A stretch of DNA of 64,000 nucleotides from Muscardinus avellanarius (GCA_963383645.1 OY726564.1:109948540-110012539); one strand, 5' to 3'; counted from the stretch's first letter, positions 11,479 to 23,574 are shown. Notes: a model not told the origin generated them from the letters alone. Translations and numbers: made by a program.

Positions 11479-13667
11479 ATTACCAGCTAAACTGCCCAGA
11501 ACACGCCAGCCTCAGCCACTCTTCTCCCGGCTTCTCACCCTCACCCTTGCTCTCTGCATTTCTTAGCACTTATTTCTTCAGAGCTGTTCTCCTTCTCCCT
11601 GGCCTGTCCTTTCCTAGGAGTAGTTATTCTTTGCTTCCTTCCTCTAAGCGGGCTTTCTTCTTCCTAGCCTTTGCTGAGGGAACAGAAGCCAATAACTAGT
11701 ATTTTTTTTAATTTTTTCAAATCTTGCCTAACCAGAGAATGTGGGAATCATATTATAGACTAATCAGAATGTAAATAATGTCAGTTTGAATTATTCCTGG
11801 ACAAAGAAAGCTTGAAAACAGGGATGCACGGGCTAGGGAGCATCTTGTCTGCTTCCACAATGCTTCTCAAGCCTCCACAGTTTCTAAATCCACAGGTCTG
11901 GGTGGGACCTGGGAATGTGCCTTTCTAGCCAGTCCCCAGATGATGTGAGAGGTGCAAAGGTGCGGATCCAAAGAATACACTTGAAAAGCACTATCAGCAG
12001 GGCGAGGGTCAGCTGTGCTTGGAAGTGGATGAGGGAGCGGGAAGGGGGCTCAGTCCTCTCACCCAAAGGGGTGCCGTGCCCAGGAAGCTCTGGATAATGG
12101 ACCCAGAGGATGTGCTGGGTGCAGGGAGGCAGGAAGGCTAAGTGGGGAAGCTCTGTATCGTAACCTTCTGGGAAGCGCCGGAACCAGCTCCAATCCCACA
12201 TGTCATCCCCGTTCCCACTTGCAATCATGCGTAGACACAGCAGAAGGGAGTTCTCAGGCTTGCTTTAATCTCTTCCCAGCTCGCAGTCCTCTGTCTGTTT
12301 ATCTCCCTCCTTCCCTGGCCTCCTCTCCCCCTTCCCACCCCCTGCCCAGAGGATGACTCATTCCCCTCTCACCCTCCTCCCCACCCCTCTGCCATCTGTT
12401 TTTCTAATGATGGCAAAAGATGAGCTGTTTTGTTGGCCCACATGGTAAGAGAGCGCACTCCCTGCCGACATGTCCCCATGCACTCAGAAGGCGATTTTAT
12501 GGGTATCATTTCCCCACCCAGTTTTCCCTTTTCTCTCAAACCCCACCCTTTCCCCCTCTCTGGCCTCATGTGGATCCCAGTTTCCCAGAATTAGATCAAG
12601 AGACACAGATATACAGAAGAATAGAGGGGCCTGACATGCATGTGGGTTGGATGTGCTTAGAGATGGGCTCTGGAAACTAATGGTGGTTACAAGCTTTCTC
12701 TCTAACACACAAGGAGGAACCCAGGCTATGTGGTGTTGCTGCCAGGGGGACCGTTTACTTCTAGAGAGATGTTTGAATGACAACCTGTGATGACCGAGTC
12801 TGCTATCTGTGACTGGCTATTCCCAGGGTGGAGGGCTTGAAAGGGTGTATCTATCTCTTCTGTGTCAGGGCTCATGGGTCATCCTCACTCTGTAAGGCTC
12901 TGCCCCACTGGGGAATCCACTGTGTGAACAAGTAGGCAGGACTTCTTGAGATAGGAAAGGACTAGTTTGGGCTACTCAACAGCAAACTATAAATCCACCT
13001 GTTGCAAACATACTGCCCGTGTGCCAGGCAGCAAATATATGTGGAGGGAACACTCAGGCGAGGAGTCATAGACAGAGAGGAGGACAGTGTTTAGTGGAAC
13101 AAGCCTCTGCCTGGCACTCATAGCTGCTATTCAGATCCAGCAAACTGCTGCTACCATTTCCAAATATTTTTGTTTTGTAAGAGAAAAATCTTTGCACCAA
13201 TTTATTTTTCTCCCTGTGTATATGTGTATAATGTTATATATGTACGTGAGAATTTTATGTAAAAATCACAATTTTCAAACATCGGCAGCTCAAACAAAAT
13301 TGTCTTTAGATATATGTTGGTTTAACAAGCCTGTCTGTGGGCCATTGGTCTGCAAAACCCCAATCAGCCAAGCTCAAATGGTTAGTTGAGGCTGAGTCAC
13401 AGAATCCCAGAGCCATCAGTAATTCTCACCTGTTTTTTAAACTTATTTTTATCAAGTCACTTAGAGTGAAACTCTGAAGATTTTGCTACAGCAAAAAGAA
13501 AGTCAAATGTCCCAATATCAGTAGATTTGGGATTTGCAGACAACTACATTTAAGAAACTAGACAAAGGACAGAGAAGCAGGTGTGGACGGGACCTCGAGG
13601 TAGAAGGACTTGGCGAACCCAGCAGACCACAGGTCTCTGGGCTGGGTTTGAGGAAGGGGAGACTTAC

Positions 13668-13739
13668 CTCACACGACTGGACACAGTGGACCAAGGAGGG
13701 GTCTGGGTGCCATTGACGCCGGCCAGTACACACGATGCT
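13668..13739 (-). CDS. PAPPA2: PAPPA2 coding exon, end of CCP5 (72 bases)
   Basis: Small symmetric exon of exactly 24 codons (phase 0 at both ends): [20 protein letters not shown] then QSCE. The acceptor is tcctgtctttctccttag, an excellent pyrimidine tract, and the donor is GAG|gtaagt. QWHPDP with the following HC closes CCP5, and QSCE leads into the third Lin12-Notch repeat, which should be encoded by the next exon. Because both phases are 0, skipping this exon would keep the frame but remove the CCP5 C-terminal cysteines. It is isolated by a 12.2 kb intron upstream and at least 13.6 kb downstream. Confidence 0.94.
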
Positions 13740-14149
13740 CTAAGGAGAAAGACAGGAAAACAAAACAGGTAATAAAGCTACTCCATTGCCTTAGTAGCAG
13801 ACCCTGGCTGTAGCCCCTAGAGAGGACCAGGCATTTTCTGTGGAAGCTCTTAACCCCGCTAGATGATGTCAACACAGAGCCTCTCCACAGAGGGAACCTT
13901 TTGTCCCTTTCAACTTCTTTCTTCCTCTCCAAGCACTCAAAATTTCCCTAGCACTGTAGATATGGCTTTAAAAAGCCTTCTTAATATTATAATTAGTTAA
14001 TTTGTTCTTAGGCACACATTGATTTCATTTGTTTTGAAATCTTAAATAATTTTATGAGAAATTATGAAGTGGTTGGGCTGATTAGGGAGTGCCATGAGTT
14101 TTTAAAGGCTGACCAATGAAGCAGGAAGAGCCTGTAGCTGAAAGTGGAT

Positions 14150-14548
14150 GCCATGGTTGGTGTATGGCGTCCACCATAGGTTCGTGTGCTAGAGATGTGG
14201 TCCCTGGTGTAGTGGGGAAGAAACCTTTAGGAAGCATACCTTCACGAAAGGTGCTTAGGTCCCTGGGGGTATCACCCTCATGTGGGTTCACACAGTCTCT
14301 GGGGCTCCAGTTAGTTCCCATGAACAATGAATTGTAAAATTATGAAGGCTGAACCTCTCTGGCTTCTTAACACTTACTCTCTCCCTCTCCAGTATGCTCC
14401 TGCCAGGTTGTCAAGTGCTGTGTTGTGGTGCAGCCAGGAGGCCCTCAACTGGCATCCTCTGACCACCAGAATCAAGAAGCAAAGAAAACTTCTTACTTTA
14501 TAAAGAACCTAGCCTCCAGCATTTTGTGTAGCATCAGAAAGTGAACTC
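14150..14548 (+). repeat. MaLR-type solo LTR (MST/ORR-like)
   Basis: 'ataggttcgtgtgctagaga', 'aagaaacctttaggaagc', 'catgaacaatgaattgt' and a late 'actttataaagaacc' match the general MaLR layout. Boundaries are approximate and there is no internal sequence. Confidence 0.5.
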
Positions 14549-16177
14549 AGATATACTATAAGATACATGTGTCCAAGCGAGGGCCACAGGTTAGATTGCG
14601 TTCTCTGCAACTCTTGTTAGCACTAGTTACCTCTTCCTTACGGGAAACAGAATAGTAAATATATATACACCATCCTGAAATGTGCAATCGCCAGACCTCA
14701 AAATGGCACCAGGACGTAGCTGGTGGGAACACACACGCTCTTCCTGTTGGAACACCAGCCACCGTCTCATTGCCCAGGGCATTCCAGATGCATGGTTGAG
14801 CACATATGCATCTATTCTTGCTGAAGTCATAATCCCATTTCCAATGAGCCTTTTCCTTTTAATATTTGTATTTTAAAATTCTGAAGGGTACACTGTGGGA
14901 AACCCATAGCAGGTTTCAGAGAAGAAAAAAGGTTCTCTCCAGAGCCTGCTACAAACCTACCCATCTGCACACTTGTCATTCCCATATTTTAATGCAGTAC
15001 AATTGGAATAAGGTGCACTTGGAAGAAAAATAATAGCATGATGAGACGTGAGCTTTACACACAATAGCACCTGTGGTAATTGGAAATTACACATTGCCAA
15101 GACCATTCATTCAGACTGGAGACATTTGCATATATTGATATGCAGCTATATCTCATGGTCGGTTAGCAGAACGGCAATCCCCAATATTTTTCTACAGTCA
15201 TACTAATACAAACTAAAATTTTCTTTCACAGCTTCCCTAACAGGGAAATAAATAAAATAAATATTCTCAGAGTTCGATGTCCAGAACTCCATACTGTAAT
15301 CTATTATTAGAAGGTAACTTGGCTTAAGTTATCACGGCAATAAAAAAGGATTATCAAAACAAATGCATAAAGTAAACAGAACAGGGGTGTTCAGCCTACT
15401 GGAAGAAAGTGAGTTATTTTCCTACACATAAAGCTGCTCAAACAGAACCATTTGCGTATAAACAATTGCTCTACTAACTAGAATGTATTCTTATTTGTGC
15501 TTCAAAGTGTACTCCACTGGAACTCTCCTTAGTAGCGGTTATGAGTTTTCATGATTTAAAATATCAGTGTGGTAGATGTGTTTGCTGTTCCCAGAGAGTA
15601 ATGCCAAAATATATTAACTTGTATCCTTGAAAGTCATCAGTTCAGACCAAATGTACCCACTTCACTGACTAAGAGACAGATTCCTCAGTGGGCAAGGTGA
15701 GAGGTGAATCCATCAACCTAGTCCTGTCCTTAAAGAGCTCGCAGGCTTTTAGGGAAGGAGCCACGCCAACTCCTCCACATAAGAAGATTCTCAGCCTGAA
15801 CTCTCACGCGATGCTGAGAGCCGGGACTCTCCAGAATATTCTGAGTGGATTGTGTCTACTTCTCTGTGCCCTCCCAAACATCTACCTGCCCACAATTTTC
15901 ATAAACAGAGGAGTCTGGGTCTTCTAACACTCTGGAAATCGTACTACATATTGCAGAAGAAGAGACAAAAAAGGGAAAATAATTTGTCTTTATTTTCAAA
16001 TCTATTTTTGGCAGGGTTCATTTCTCTTATTTCCTATTTATTTTTATATCTTTGTATTCTTCCATGACTTTACCTTATTACAAGATACCCATGTTCAAGA
16101 AACAAAATACAAAATGGCACATAGTCTTCTTCCTACTCTTACTGCCCAGCTGCAGATTCCTTCCATGCTATTTCTAG

Positions 16178-16408
16178 TTTTTTGTTTTGTTTTGTTTTGT
16201 TTTTTGGTGGTACTGGGGGTGGAACCCAGAGGCTTTCTACCTCCGGGCTATGCTCCCAGACCTATTTTTATATTTTATTTGGAAACAGGGTCTCACTAAG
16301 TTGCTGAGAGCCTCACTCAGTAGTTGAGGCTGGCTTTGAACCTGTGCGATCCTCCTGTCTCATCCTCCCAAGCGCAGGGATTACAAGCGTGCGCCAGCAT
16401 GCCCGGCA
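16178..16408 (-). repeat. B1-dID SINE, antisense, full length
   Basis: TTTTG tail, 'gtggtactgggggtggaacc', 'ctacctccgggctatg', 'tttggaaacagggtctcact', ending 'gccagcatgcccggc'. It shares 'cccagacct' with the adjacent copy. Confidence 0.93.
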
Positions 16409-16422
16409 AGAACTGGGCTATA

Positions 16423-16624
16423 ATTTTTTTTTACGTGGTACTGGGGTTCCTGGATGCCCTTCTACTTCCGGGCTACACTCCCAGACCTATTTATATATAT
16501 ACTTTTTTTTTTAATTTGGAAACAGGGTCTCTTAAGCCAGCACGGCTGGCTTCGAACCTGCGCGATCCTCCTGTCTCTGCCTCCCAAGCGCGGGGATTAC
16601 AAGCGAGCGCCACCACGCCCGGCT
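16423..16624 (-). repeat. B1-dID SINE, antisense, variant subfamily
   Basis: 'tggtactggggttcctggat', 'cttccgggctacactcccag' and 'gggtctcttaagccagc', with a shortened B1 segment. It lies only 14 bases from the preceding SINE. Confidence 0.93.
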
Positions 16625-16679
16625 CTAGTTTGTTTTTGTATCACAGAGAGATATGCTAGGATATATATTAGTTTAGCTC

Positions 16680-16800
16680 TTTATATATAAATGTGATTTA
16701 TATATAAGAGATATACTAGATGCTATATATAAATATACATACATATAAATAATGTAATACAGAGATATATAGATAAATACATAAAGATAATAGATACATA
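16680..16800. repeat. AT-rich low-complexity tract
   Basis: Runs of tatata and atacata-type units with few G or C. Confidence 0.85.
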
Positions 16801-16970
16801 AATTATTAATTTTCTCATGTAAATTACAGAATGCTATCATTTCATTTTAGCTTATTGTTGTGTATCTGGTTTGTTTGATGTTCTTACTTTATTTTACTCC
16901 ATAGTGTATCCTGGAGTTTGTTTATTTTACAGTATCTGGACACTGCATTGTCTTGAGTGCGTCACATTTC

Positions 16971-17059
16971 ATAGCATGAGTGTGCCCTGACTTACCTAAC
17001 CAGACTCATCTGTTATCCATAGCATGAGTGTGCCCTAACTTACCTAACCAGACTCATCT
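16971..17059. repeat. 48-bp tandem duplication
   Basis: The block beginning atagcatgagtgtgccct (16971-17018) is repeated at 17019-17059 with one visible mismatch (ctgactt against ctaactt). Confidence 0.95.
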
Positions 17060-17200
17060 CGATGTATATTTCTGTTATTCTTAGTCCTTTTGTTACAACA
17101 AACAAAGCTCATGTAAAGTCATTGCACCCATGCAAATGTGCCCATAGAACACATCCTGAGAGTAGAATTAACAATGCCTATCTCATTGATTTAAAAATAA

Positions 17201-17360
17201 ACTAGGGAAAGAACCTATGATTATGTTACCTCTGAGCTACACTCCAGCCCTACTTTATTTTTATTTTGAAACAGGGTCTCAGTAAGTTGCTGCGTGTCTT
17301 ACTAAATCACTGAAGCTTAAAAACTATAATCCTCCTGTCTCAGCCTCCCGAATACCACTG
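17201..17360 (-). repeat. B1-dID SINE, antisense, decayed
   Basis: 'ttacctctgagctacactcc', 'ttttgaaacagggtctcag' and 'cctcctgtctcagcctcccg'. Confidence 0.85.
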
Positions 17361-17697
17361 ATTTTTTAAACGTTGTACAATTCACTATTGAAATGATATC
17401 AAACTGGCAATTCTCCTTGATCCTTATACAAGTTGAGAAAGTTGGTTCTAGATTGCAAAATCTTTGAGAACAAGGAGTGTCTACGTCTACTCCTTATCGC
17501 TAGCTTACAGAAAGGTGGAAATTTATAAGTATTTGCCAGTCACTAAATATAACGTATCTTTAGGCTTTTCCTTCATCTCTAGTCCATGACGGTCACCAAC
17601 TCCATTAAGACACCCCTTATCTATAAAGATAGGTGGATGCCATTAATTGAACTAACTATTGATCTCTGATGGAGGACTATTTATAAAATACTTTATA

Positions 17698-17910
17698 TTT
17701 TTTTATTGTGGCTCTGGAGATTGAACCCAGAGTAATTCTACCTCCTAGCTACCCCCATCCCAAGTCCTTTTAAGTTTTTATTTTTAAACAAGGTCTCCCT
17801 AGGTTGCTGAGAATCTTTCTAAGTTGCTGAGGCTGGTCTCCAACCTGCAATCCTCCTCTCTCAGCCTCTCAAGTACTGGGATTGTCGGCACATGCCACTA
17901 TGCCCAACTC
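17698..17910 (-). repeat. B1-dID SINE, antisense
   Basis: 'ctctggagattgaacccaga', 'ttgctgaggctggtctcc', 'catgccactatgcccaac'. Confidence 0.9.
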
Positions 17911-19106
17911 TAAACACTTCTATTAGTGCACTACAATTTTACATTGTAGTAAGGTTCAGAGTGACACAAGTATGCGTGCACACAGAGCTTGGCTTTATGG
18001 GCACATCTGAGATATAATAGGGAACTGAGTCAGGAGGAAAAACACAAGTGTTAGCTAGCTCCTGGAACAGGTGAATTGGTCTTCTTATTTTCTGGAATAC
18101 TTTTGGCAAATGGCAATCATGTATGTTACCTTTGGAAAGCCATAGAAAACAACTTCCTATCTTCTGTCCAGCTTTAACAAATCTTCACATTTTACTGCCT
18201 CTGCCTCCAGAGTATTAATCACTGCAGATTTAATTAATGTTCCCTATATGTTTATTTGCATTGTCATTTTCCCTCCTTCCTCCTTATTGGTAACAACTAT
18301 TCCCAACTCACTCTTATGCTATCAGCAAGCAGCTTCTCAGATAAATTGATTGCCAGCAACTATGGGCCAAGGGTTTGTTTCAAGCTTTCCAAATGGAAAA
18401 GGCTCATGAGAAAACCAGATGAAAAATCTTCTCCTGCATGGGTCATATAAAACGTTTTAAAAAAAAAAGGGAAAATGAAGGAAGAATAAAATAGAATAAG
18501 GAAAAGGAAAGGAGGGAGGAAGGGAGAGAAGGAACAAATGGTGAAGGGTTGTTGGGATGGTCATAGGCTGGGTGAAGGCTGTGGCCTGGTTAGATTTCTC
18601 GTTAAAGGTCACAAGACTGATGGTTAGCCAACATTAAGATCTAATAGAAAGTTGCTCAATGATTGTTTATCAGAAATAGTTATTTGACAGTCGGGGCTGC
18701 TAATCACATCAGGCCATAAAGTCCTGACACGGTCCAGATTTGTGACAATTTCCTCATTGCTATATGTGCCGGGTCCTTAAATAAAACACAGCACTGTTTT
18801 CCATGCTTATCGGGGCCAGATAAATTTGCTTTTGCTCCCCCCCCAAGATTCTCTTGCCTACTAGTCCCTCTTGGGATTAGTAGACCGTAGAGGGAACAAA
18901 TCCATGCTTAAAATAGATAAAAGGGAGACCTTTTATGCTTCATGTCTGAGTCTACACTGACCTCCAAGTGTCCCTTGGAGCTGTCATACACCATTGTACC
19001 ACCAGGGGGCTCTCGGGGCAGAAGGGAAGGGAATGGAGTGAAACCACTGGGCAAGAGAGTGTGGCCCGGCTAGGTCATAGCGTGAGTGTGCGCTCTCGAT
19101 CTCCCC

Positions 19107-19298
19107 CACCCCTCCCCCAGGGCATTCTACCTCTGAGTTACACTCCTAGCCCTATTTTTTATTCTTTATTTTGAAATAGGGTTTCACTAAGTTGCAAATA
19201 GCCTCACCAATTAGCTGAGGCTGGTCATGAATCTGAGATCCTCCTGTCTCAACCTCCCAAGTACTAGGATTACAAGCATGTACCACTATGCCCAGCTT
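19107..19298 (-). repeat. B1-dID SINE, antisense, truncated at ID end
   Basis: Begins within the ID half at 'cagggcattctacctctgag'. The B1 half is complete to 'ccactatgcccagct'. Confidence 0.9.
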
Positions 19299-19328
19299 GC
19301 TTCTCTCTTCTTTTTAATACTTTGATAA

Positions 19329-19368
19329 TTATAATTATAATTATAATTATTATTATCATTATTATTAA
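19329..19368. repeat. (TAATTA)n / (ATT)n repeat
   Basis: AT-only run of ataattata units grading into attattatt. Confidence 0.9.
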
Positions 19369-19582
19369 ACTACTAATTCCTTGGGGATGGGTTTGAGAAG
19401 ACAAAGTCAGAAATTACAAATTTTTATTTGGCTGAGCCATTCTGTTGAAGAGCCAGGGGTCAGCAAGAGGCATTTCATGTTAAAGACTCTAAAAACGTAT
19501 CCTGAATAGCTATGGGAAAGCCTCATTAAATTGGACTTCATGAATTCATAATTACAATAGTACTATTAAAGGGAAGAAAAGC

Positions 19583-19785
19583 GCTGGGCATGGTGGCGCA
19601 CCTTGCCACCCTAGTACTTGGGAGGATTGCAGGTCCGCAGCCAACCTCAGCTACTTAGGGAGGCCCTATGCAACTTACTGAGACTCTGTTTCAAAATGAA
19701 AGAAAAAATAGGAACGGGGATATAGCTTGAAGGTAGAATGCCCTGGGTTCAATTTCCAGTACACATCAATCAATCAGTCAATAAA
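19583..19785 (+). repeat. B1-dID SINE
   Basis: 'gctgggcatggtggcgcacc', 'caaaatgaaagaaaaaatag', 'ggtagaatgccctgggttc', and a CAAT-type tail. Confidence 0.93.
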
Positions 19786-20759
19786 GAAAAGCATTGTCCA
19801 AGTTGTGAAAAAATATTTATGAAGCAAAATAATGAAATGTTATGATGGACCTCTTTGTACTTCAGAAGAAAACATTTTCATATACAATTTAGGAAAATTT
19901 ACTTACATGCAGTTGTCACATTGTGTTAAAAAATCACTGTCAATATGAAATCAGTTTTCTGAAAGACCGTGACTTTGAAAGCTGAAACATTAATTTTCCT
20001 GTTTTAAGGTCACATGATATAATGAAACATTCTTGTGATATTGCAGGTAAAAACAATCATAAAACTCCAATCCGATGTGTATTTGGGGAATAAGAAAGGT
20101 TTTCTTTGGGAATGGCTTAGTGGAGGTCATCCTCTCTCCTGAGCTCCCTGGTATCATGCAGTCCCTGTTCTGAGTGACATAGGAAACAGCCATGCACCAG
20201 GGAGACAGCGGCAGGGATGGAGAGAAGAAGTCATCCCTGTGCTGAAAACACCTCGCAGCACCACAGGAAGTGGCATTAGCATGACCAACAGAAGAAAAAT
20301 CAAAGAAAGGAAAAACAGGAATAAGATAACTACAAAGTGCTCCCTGCAAGTCATAGAAGAGCCTGTCCCATACCCTGAGCTCAGGGACCCCAGACCCTGT
20401 AAATCACAGGCCTCCCCAGAGAAAGGAGGCAGAAGTGGGCAGTGGCCACTGCGTCCAGGCATTGGAGGCATGGGCGATGGGCTTCAGCCCTGATGGAGCA
20501 TTCAGTTCACAACTGCTGGGCCTCGCCGGCCCCACACCTTGGCTATAGCACCTAGGATGACCAAGGGACCCTTTTGTCTGGCAGTCACTCTTTCTGTGGA
20601 GAATTTCTCCCCACAGGGAGGAAGACACCATCACAGTGCCAAAGGAACACACAGTCTGTTAGAGAGTTTCAAAGCCTGACCTACTGTCTCCAGCAGCCGG
20701 TGTGCTTTTGAAACCTTTAAAACTCATGTATCTTCCTCCTCTTTCCCTGCTGAGTCTCA

Positions 20760-20779
20760 CAAAAAAAAAAAAAAAAAAT
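20760..20779. repeat. Poly(A) run
   Basis: Run of about 19 A residues. Confidence 0.95.
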
Positions 20780-20899
20780 AGAAATTGCCTCTAAAGTCAG
20801 ACGTATTCCAATAGGGAAGGCTGAATAGTGATTATTTCTCTCTCTTCCTAGTCTGGTTTGTAAAAAGAACAGAAAAAGAGGCAACTGATGTAGACATTT

Positions 20900-20902
<3 letters not shown>

Positions 20903-20939
<37 letters not shown>
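20903..20939. repeat. (CA)n microsatellite
   Basis: About 18 CA units, not next to a SINE. Confidence 0.97.
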
Positions 20940-20941
<2 letters not shown>

Positions 20942-21059
20942 AACTCTACTAATATTTTTCTTTCTTATGGAGGTAGGTGGTGGTATCCTTACAGATATCA
21001 AGAGTATTTCCAGGGGTAAAATTTATATGAAAAGATTTGAAATCTTATTTTCATTTAAG

Positions 21060-21245
21060 AATTATAGGCTATAAACCATGCGAGATATTTCACATGTGTT
21101 ATTTTTTAATTTTATAAGAATGCTGCAAGATAAATGACATTTCCCTCACTCTTGCAGGCGCACACAGGAGGCCCCAAGGCATAGGTCACGTGGTGCTTGA
21201 ACCCAGGGGGAACTCATTCTTGCATGGCAGTTGCTTGAGCTATTT
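21060..21245 (-). repeat. MIR remnant
   Basis: 'gcgagatatttcacatgtgt', 'cccaaggcataggtcacgtg' and 'gcttgaacccaggggg' follow the antisense MIR order. Confidence 0.5.
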
Positions 21246-22330
21246 TTCATCAGAACTCCAAGCTGCCTAAGCTCTCAGAAAGTCTCCTTTTAATAAAAAG
21301 TATATTATTCTAGGAAGCAGACACCACTTACAAGAAAAGAAAGCTAATAGAATCCCCCAGAGATGAGCAAATAAACTCTGTAGATATCTAAAAGTATACG
21401 ACATTGTTCTTTATAAACAAAACAAAAATAATAAAATTCTTTCAACATAAAAAAGCAGTACTATAGAAATAGATTTCTCTTAAATTTTTCTTTTAAATTC
21501 TATGCTGGGGGAAATAGAGAAATGGGGCGGTCTTTATGGTTGAATGACTTATTTTCTACTTGATAGGCAAACTAGCCCAAAAATACAATAGGGGGGCCGG
21601 GGGGGGGCTACAGAAGACTGGGTGATGCCGAGGGTACCATGCTGAACTTGAACTGAGTCAGAAACGCTAGTTATATTTAATTTCTTTTTCCATTTCTTAC
21701 CAATTCTCAAATCTTGAAAAAAATCATCCAACAATATCTAATATGTATGTAACATAAAGATAAAACCTGCTTTCCTAGCTTATTGATTTGTGATGAGATT
21801 TGAATAAACTTATTATATATGTATGTATGTATATATAGCTTTGAAGCAATAAAGTGTTATCCAAATGTAAGCTATTTTTTATTGCAAAGAATAAGGTTAT
21901 TGGAAGCAGAATAGAGAAAAGGATGGAATTTGATTCATTGCTCTACAATTTTGCCAGGTACAAGGCAGTTCGGAAAGTTTTCATGACAACGGCAAGCATC
22001 ATTTTCTGAACAAATGAACCATGCTCTAAATAGGCGCGTTTGTACTTTAAAAATATTTATGTTACCAGCCTTCTGTAATCATCGCATTTCTCAAAGCCTT
22101 ATGGTGGGATCACCCTGGGTGCCTGTTGAAGATATATATTCCAAGGCCTCTCCAGCCTTTCAAAGGGTGGAAGTTATGCTATTTCTCTTATATGATGTCA
22201 AGTGATCCTTGAGGATGCCGACATTTAAGGTTGAGTAGAACATGGAACAAGCTCTGAGACAGTTTGAGTTACAAGGTTTTCATGCAATGTGGAGTTTCAT
22301 TGAATACAATTGCTTTGGCTGATGAGACAG

Positions 22331-22558
22331 TTTTTTTTTTGTTTTGTTTTGTTTTTTGCGGGTCTGGAGATGGAACCCAGGGGCATTCTATCTCTGAGCT
22401 ACACCCTCTGCCCTATTTTTTTATTCTTTATTTTGAAACCAGGTCTCACTGAATTGCAGAGGGCCTCACTAAGTAGCTGAGGCTGTCCGCGAACCCCGAT
22501 CCTCCGGTCTCAGCCTCCCGAATGCTGGGATTACAAGCGTGTGCTACCACGCCCAGCC
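22331..22558 (-). repeat. B1-dID SINE, antisense, full length
   Basis: TTTTG tail, 'ggagatggaacccaggggc', 'tctctgagctacaccctct', and a complete B1 half ending 'ctaccacgcccagcc'. Confidence 0.95.
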
Positions 22559-22822
22559 ATTTCTTCTTATTTATGAAAAAGTTAGTTTCACACCCTCACA
22601 AGCCACTGAGTGACACCAAAGGAGAGCACATGAGGTTACCTATGACTGTGCAGAGTCCCCCCTTAGAGGACCTGAGAGTAGCTAAGAACAATCATCTCAC
22701 CGCATTTCCATTGCTCCCATTGACTTCTTTTTCTTATTTATATAATAAGATTTAATTCTCTAAATGCAGAACATCCTTGAAGGCTTCACTTATAAGCAAT
22801 ATCCCTGCAAATGAGAAGATGC

Positions 22823-23010
22823 AGGTGGGCGCACGTGAGAGGAGCCGCCTGCTTCAAGTATGTGGGAGGCTGAGACCGAAGACTGCAATCAGCCTCGCCA
22901 ACTTAGCGGGAGCCTTTGCAACTTAGACCCTGTCTCAGAATAAAATATAAAATAGGACTGTGGATGCAGCTCAGAGAGAGAATGCCCCTGGCTGCAATCT
23001 CCAGTACCAA
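22823..23010 (+). repeat. B1-dID SINE
   Basis: 'gtgggaggctgagaccgaag', 'acttagaccctgtctcagaa', 'gatgcagctcagagagagaa', ending 'ccagtaccaag' at an ATC repeat. Confidence 0.9.
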
Positions 23011-23027
23011 GAATGATAATAATAATT

Positions 23028-23072
<45 letters not shown>

Positions 23073-23075
23073 AAT
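23011..23075. repeat. (AAT)n/(ATC)n microsatellite on SINE tail
   Basis: GATAATAATAAT grades into 14 or more CAT units directly after the SINE. Confidence 0.96.
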
Positions 23076-23455
23076 AGCTATGTCAGTCACAGAAAGAAAA
23101 TGAAGGGTTATACCTTTTCTCTCATATGTGGAAACTAGGGAGTAATCGGGATACAAGAGGGATTTTAAATAATAGAGGAGAGACCCCAGTGGAGTGATAG
23201 AAGGGGTCAAGGGAAACGAAGAAGAATTAATGGAGGAGACACTTCCATTGATGATATGTACATATGTGAAGTTATCAATGCCATTCTCGGTATCCTGAGT
23301 GGGGAAGGGGATGGAACTGAGAGGGGCTCACCAACTGCTGTGTGCAGGCACATGCACGTCCCTATCACGCTGGACTGCATTATGACCTGAAGCTACAATG
23401 CACCAATGAAAGTATTATATATGTAAATAAAATAATAAAGTTATAAGATTTTCTC
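23076..23455 (+). mobile_element. LINE-1 3' end, sense
   Basis: 'tctctcatatgtggaaacta', 'gaagaattaatggaggag', 'tacaatgcaccaatgaaag' and an A/T-rich end. This is the 3' UTR portion of rodent-type LINE-1. Confidence 0.75.
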
Positions 23456-23574
23456 TTTGTCGTCTTAATTTGTTGAAATTCAAATAAGTATGTACTAAAA
23501 GTTTTAAAATGACTTTCATCAAAAAAGCAAGAGTGTTATGCTCCAAGGGAGTTAAATCCTACCCATATGTTGCT

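Larger units (their letters stand above)
1..13667 (-). other. PAPPA2: PAPPA2 intron, 3'-most part in window; no exon found
   Basis: Sequence after the 72-base exon. I looked on the minus strand for the expected terminal exon (an LNR repeat with W-C-D and YDGGDCC-like spacing, then a DECTC-like tail and stop) and did not find it. The stretch holds SINEs, an L2 remnant, two LINE-1 3' tails, an MaLR-type LTR, a 17-bp minisatellite, CA repeats and a polypurine tract. Between them (for example 3240-4660, 5880-8270 and 11480-13667) it is AT-rich sequence in which I recognise nothing. Confidence 0.8.

Noticed and set aside
16114..16690. Several overlapping frames sharing 'LPPGYTPRPI' and 'SASQARGLQA' peptides (also 42473-42709)
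   Set aside because: These are antisense SINE translations. Similarity between them reflects the shared repeat, not a protein family.
22971..23210. Poly-methionine open frame (also at 30731-30973)
   Set aside because: Translation of ATC microsatellites attached to SINEs.
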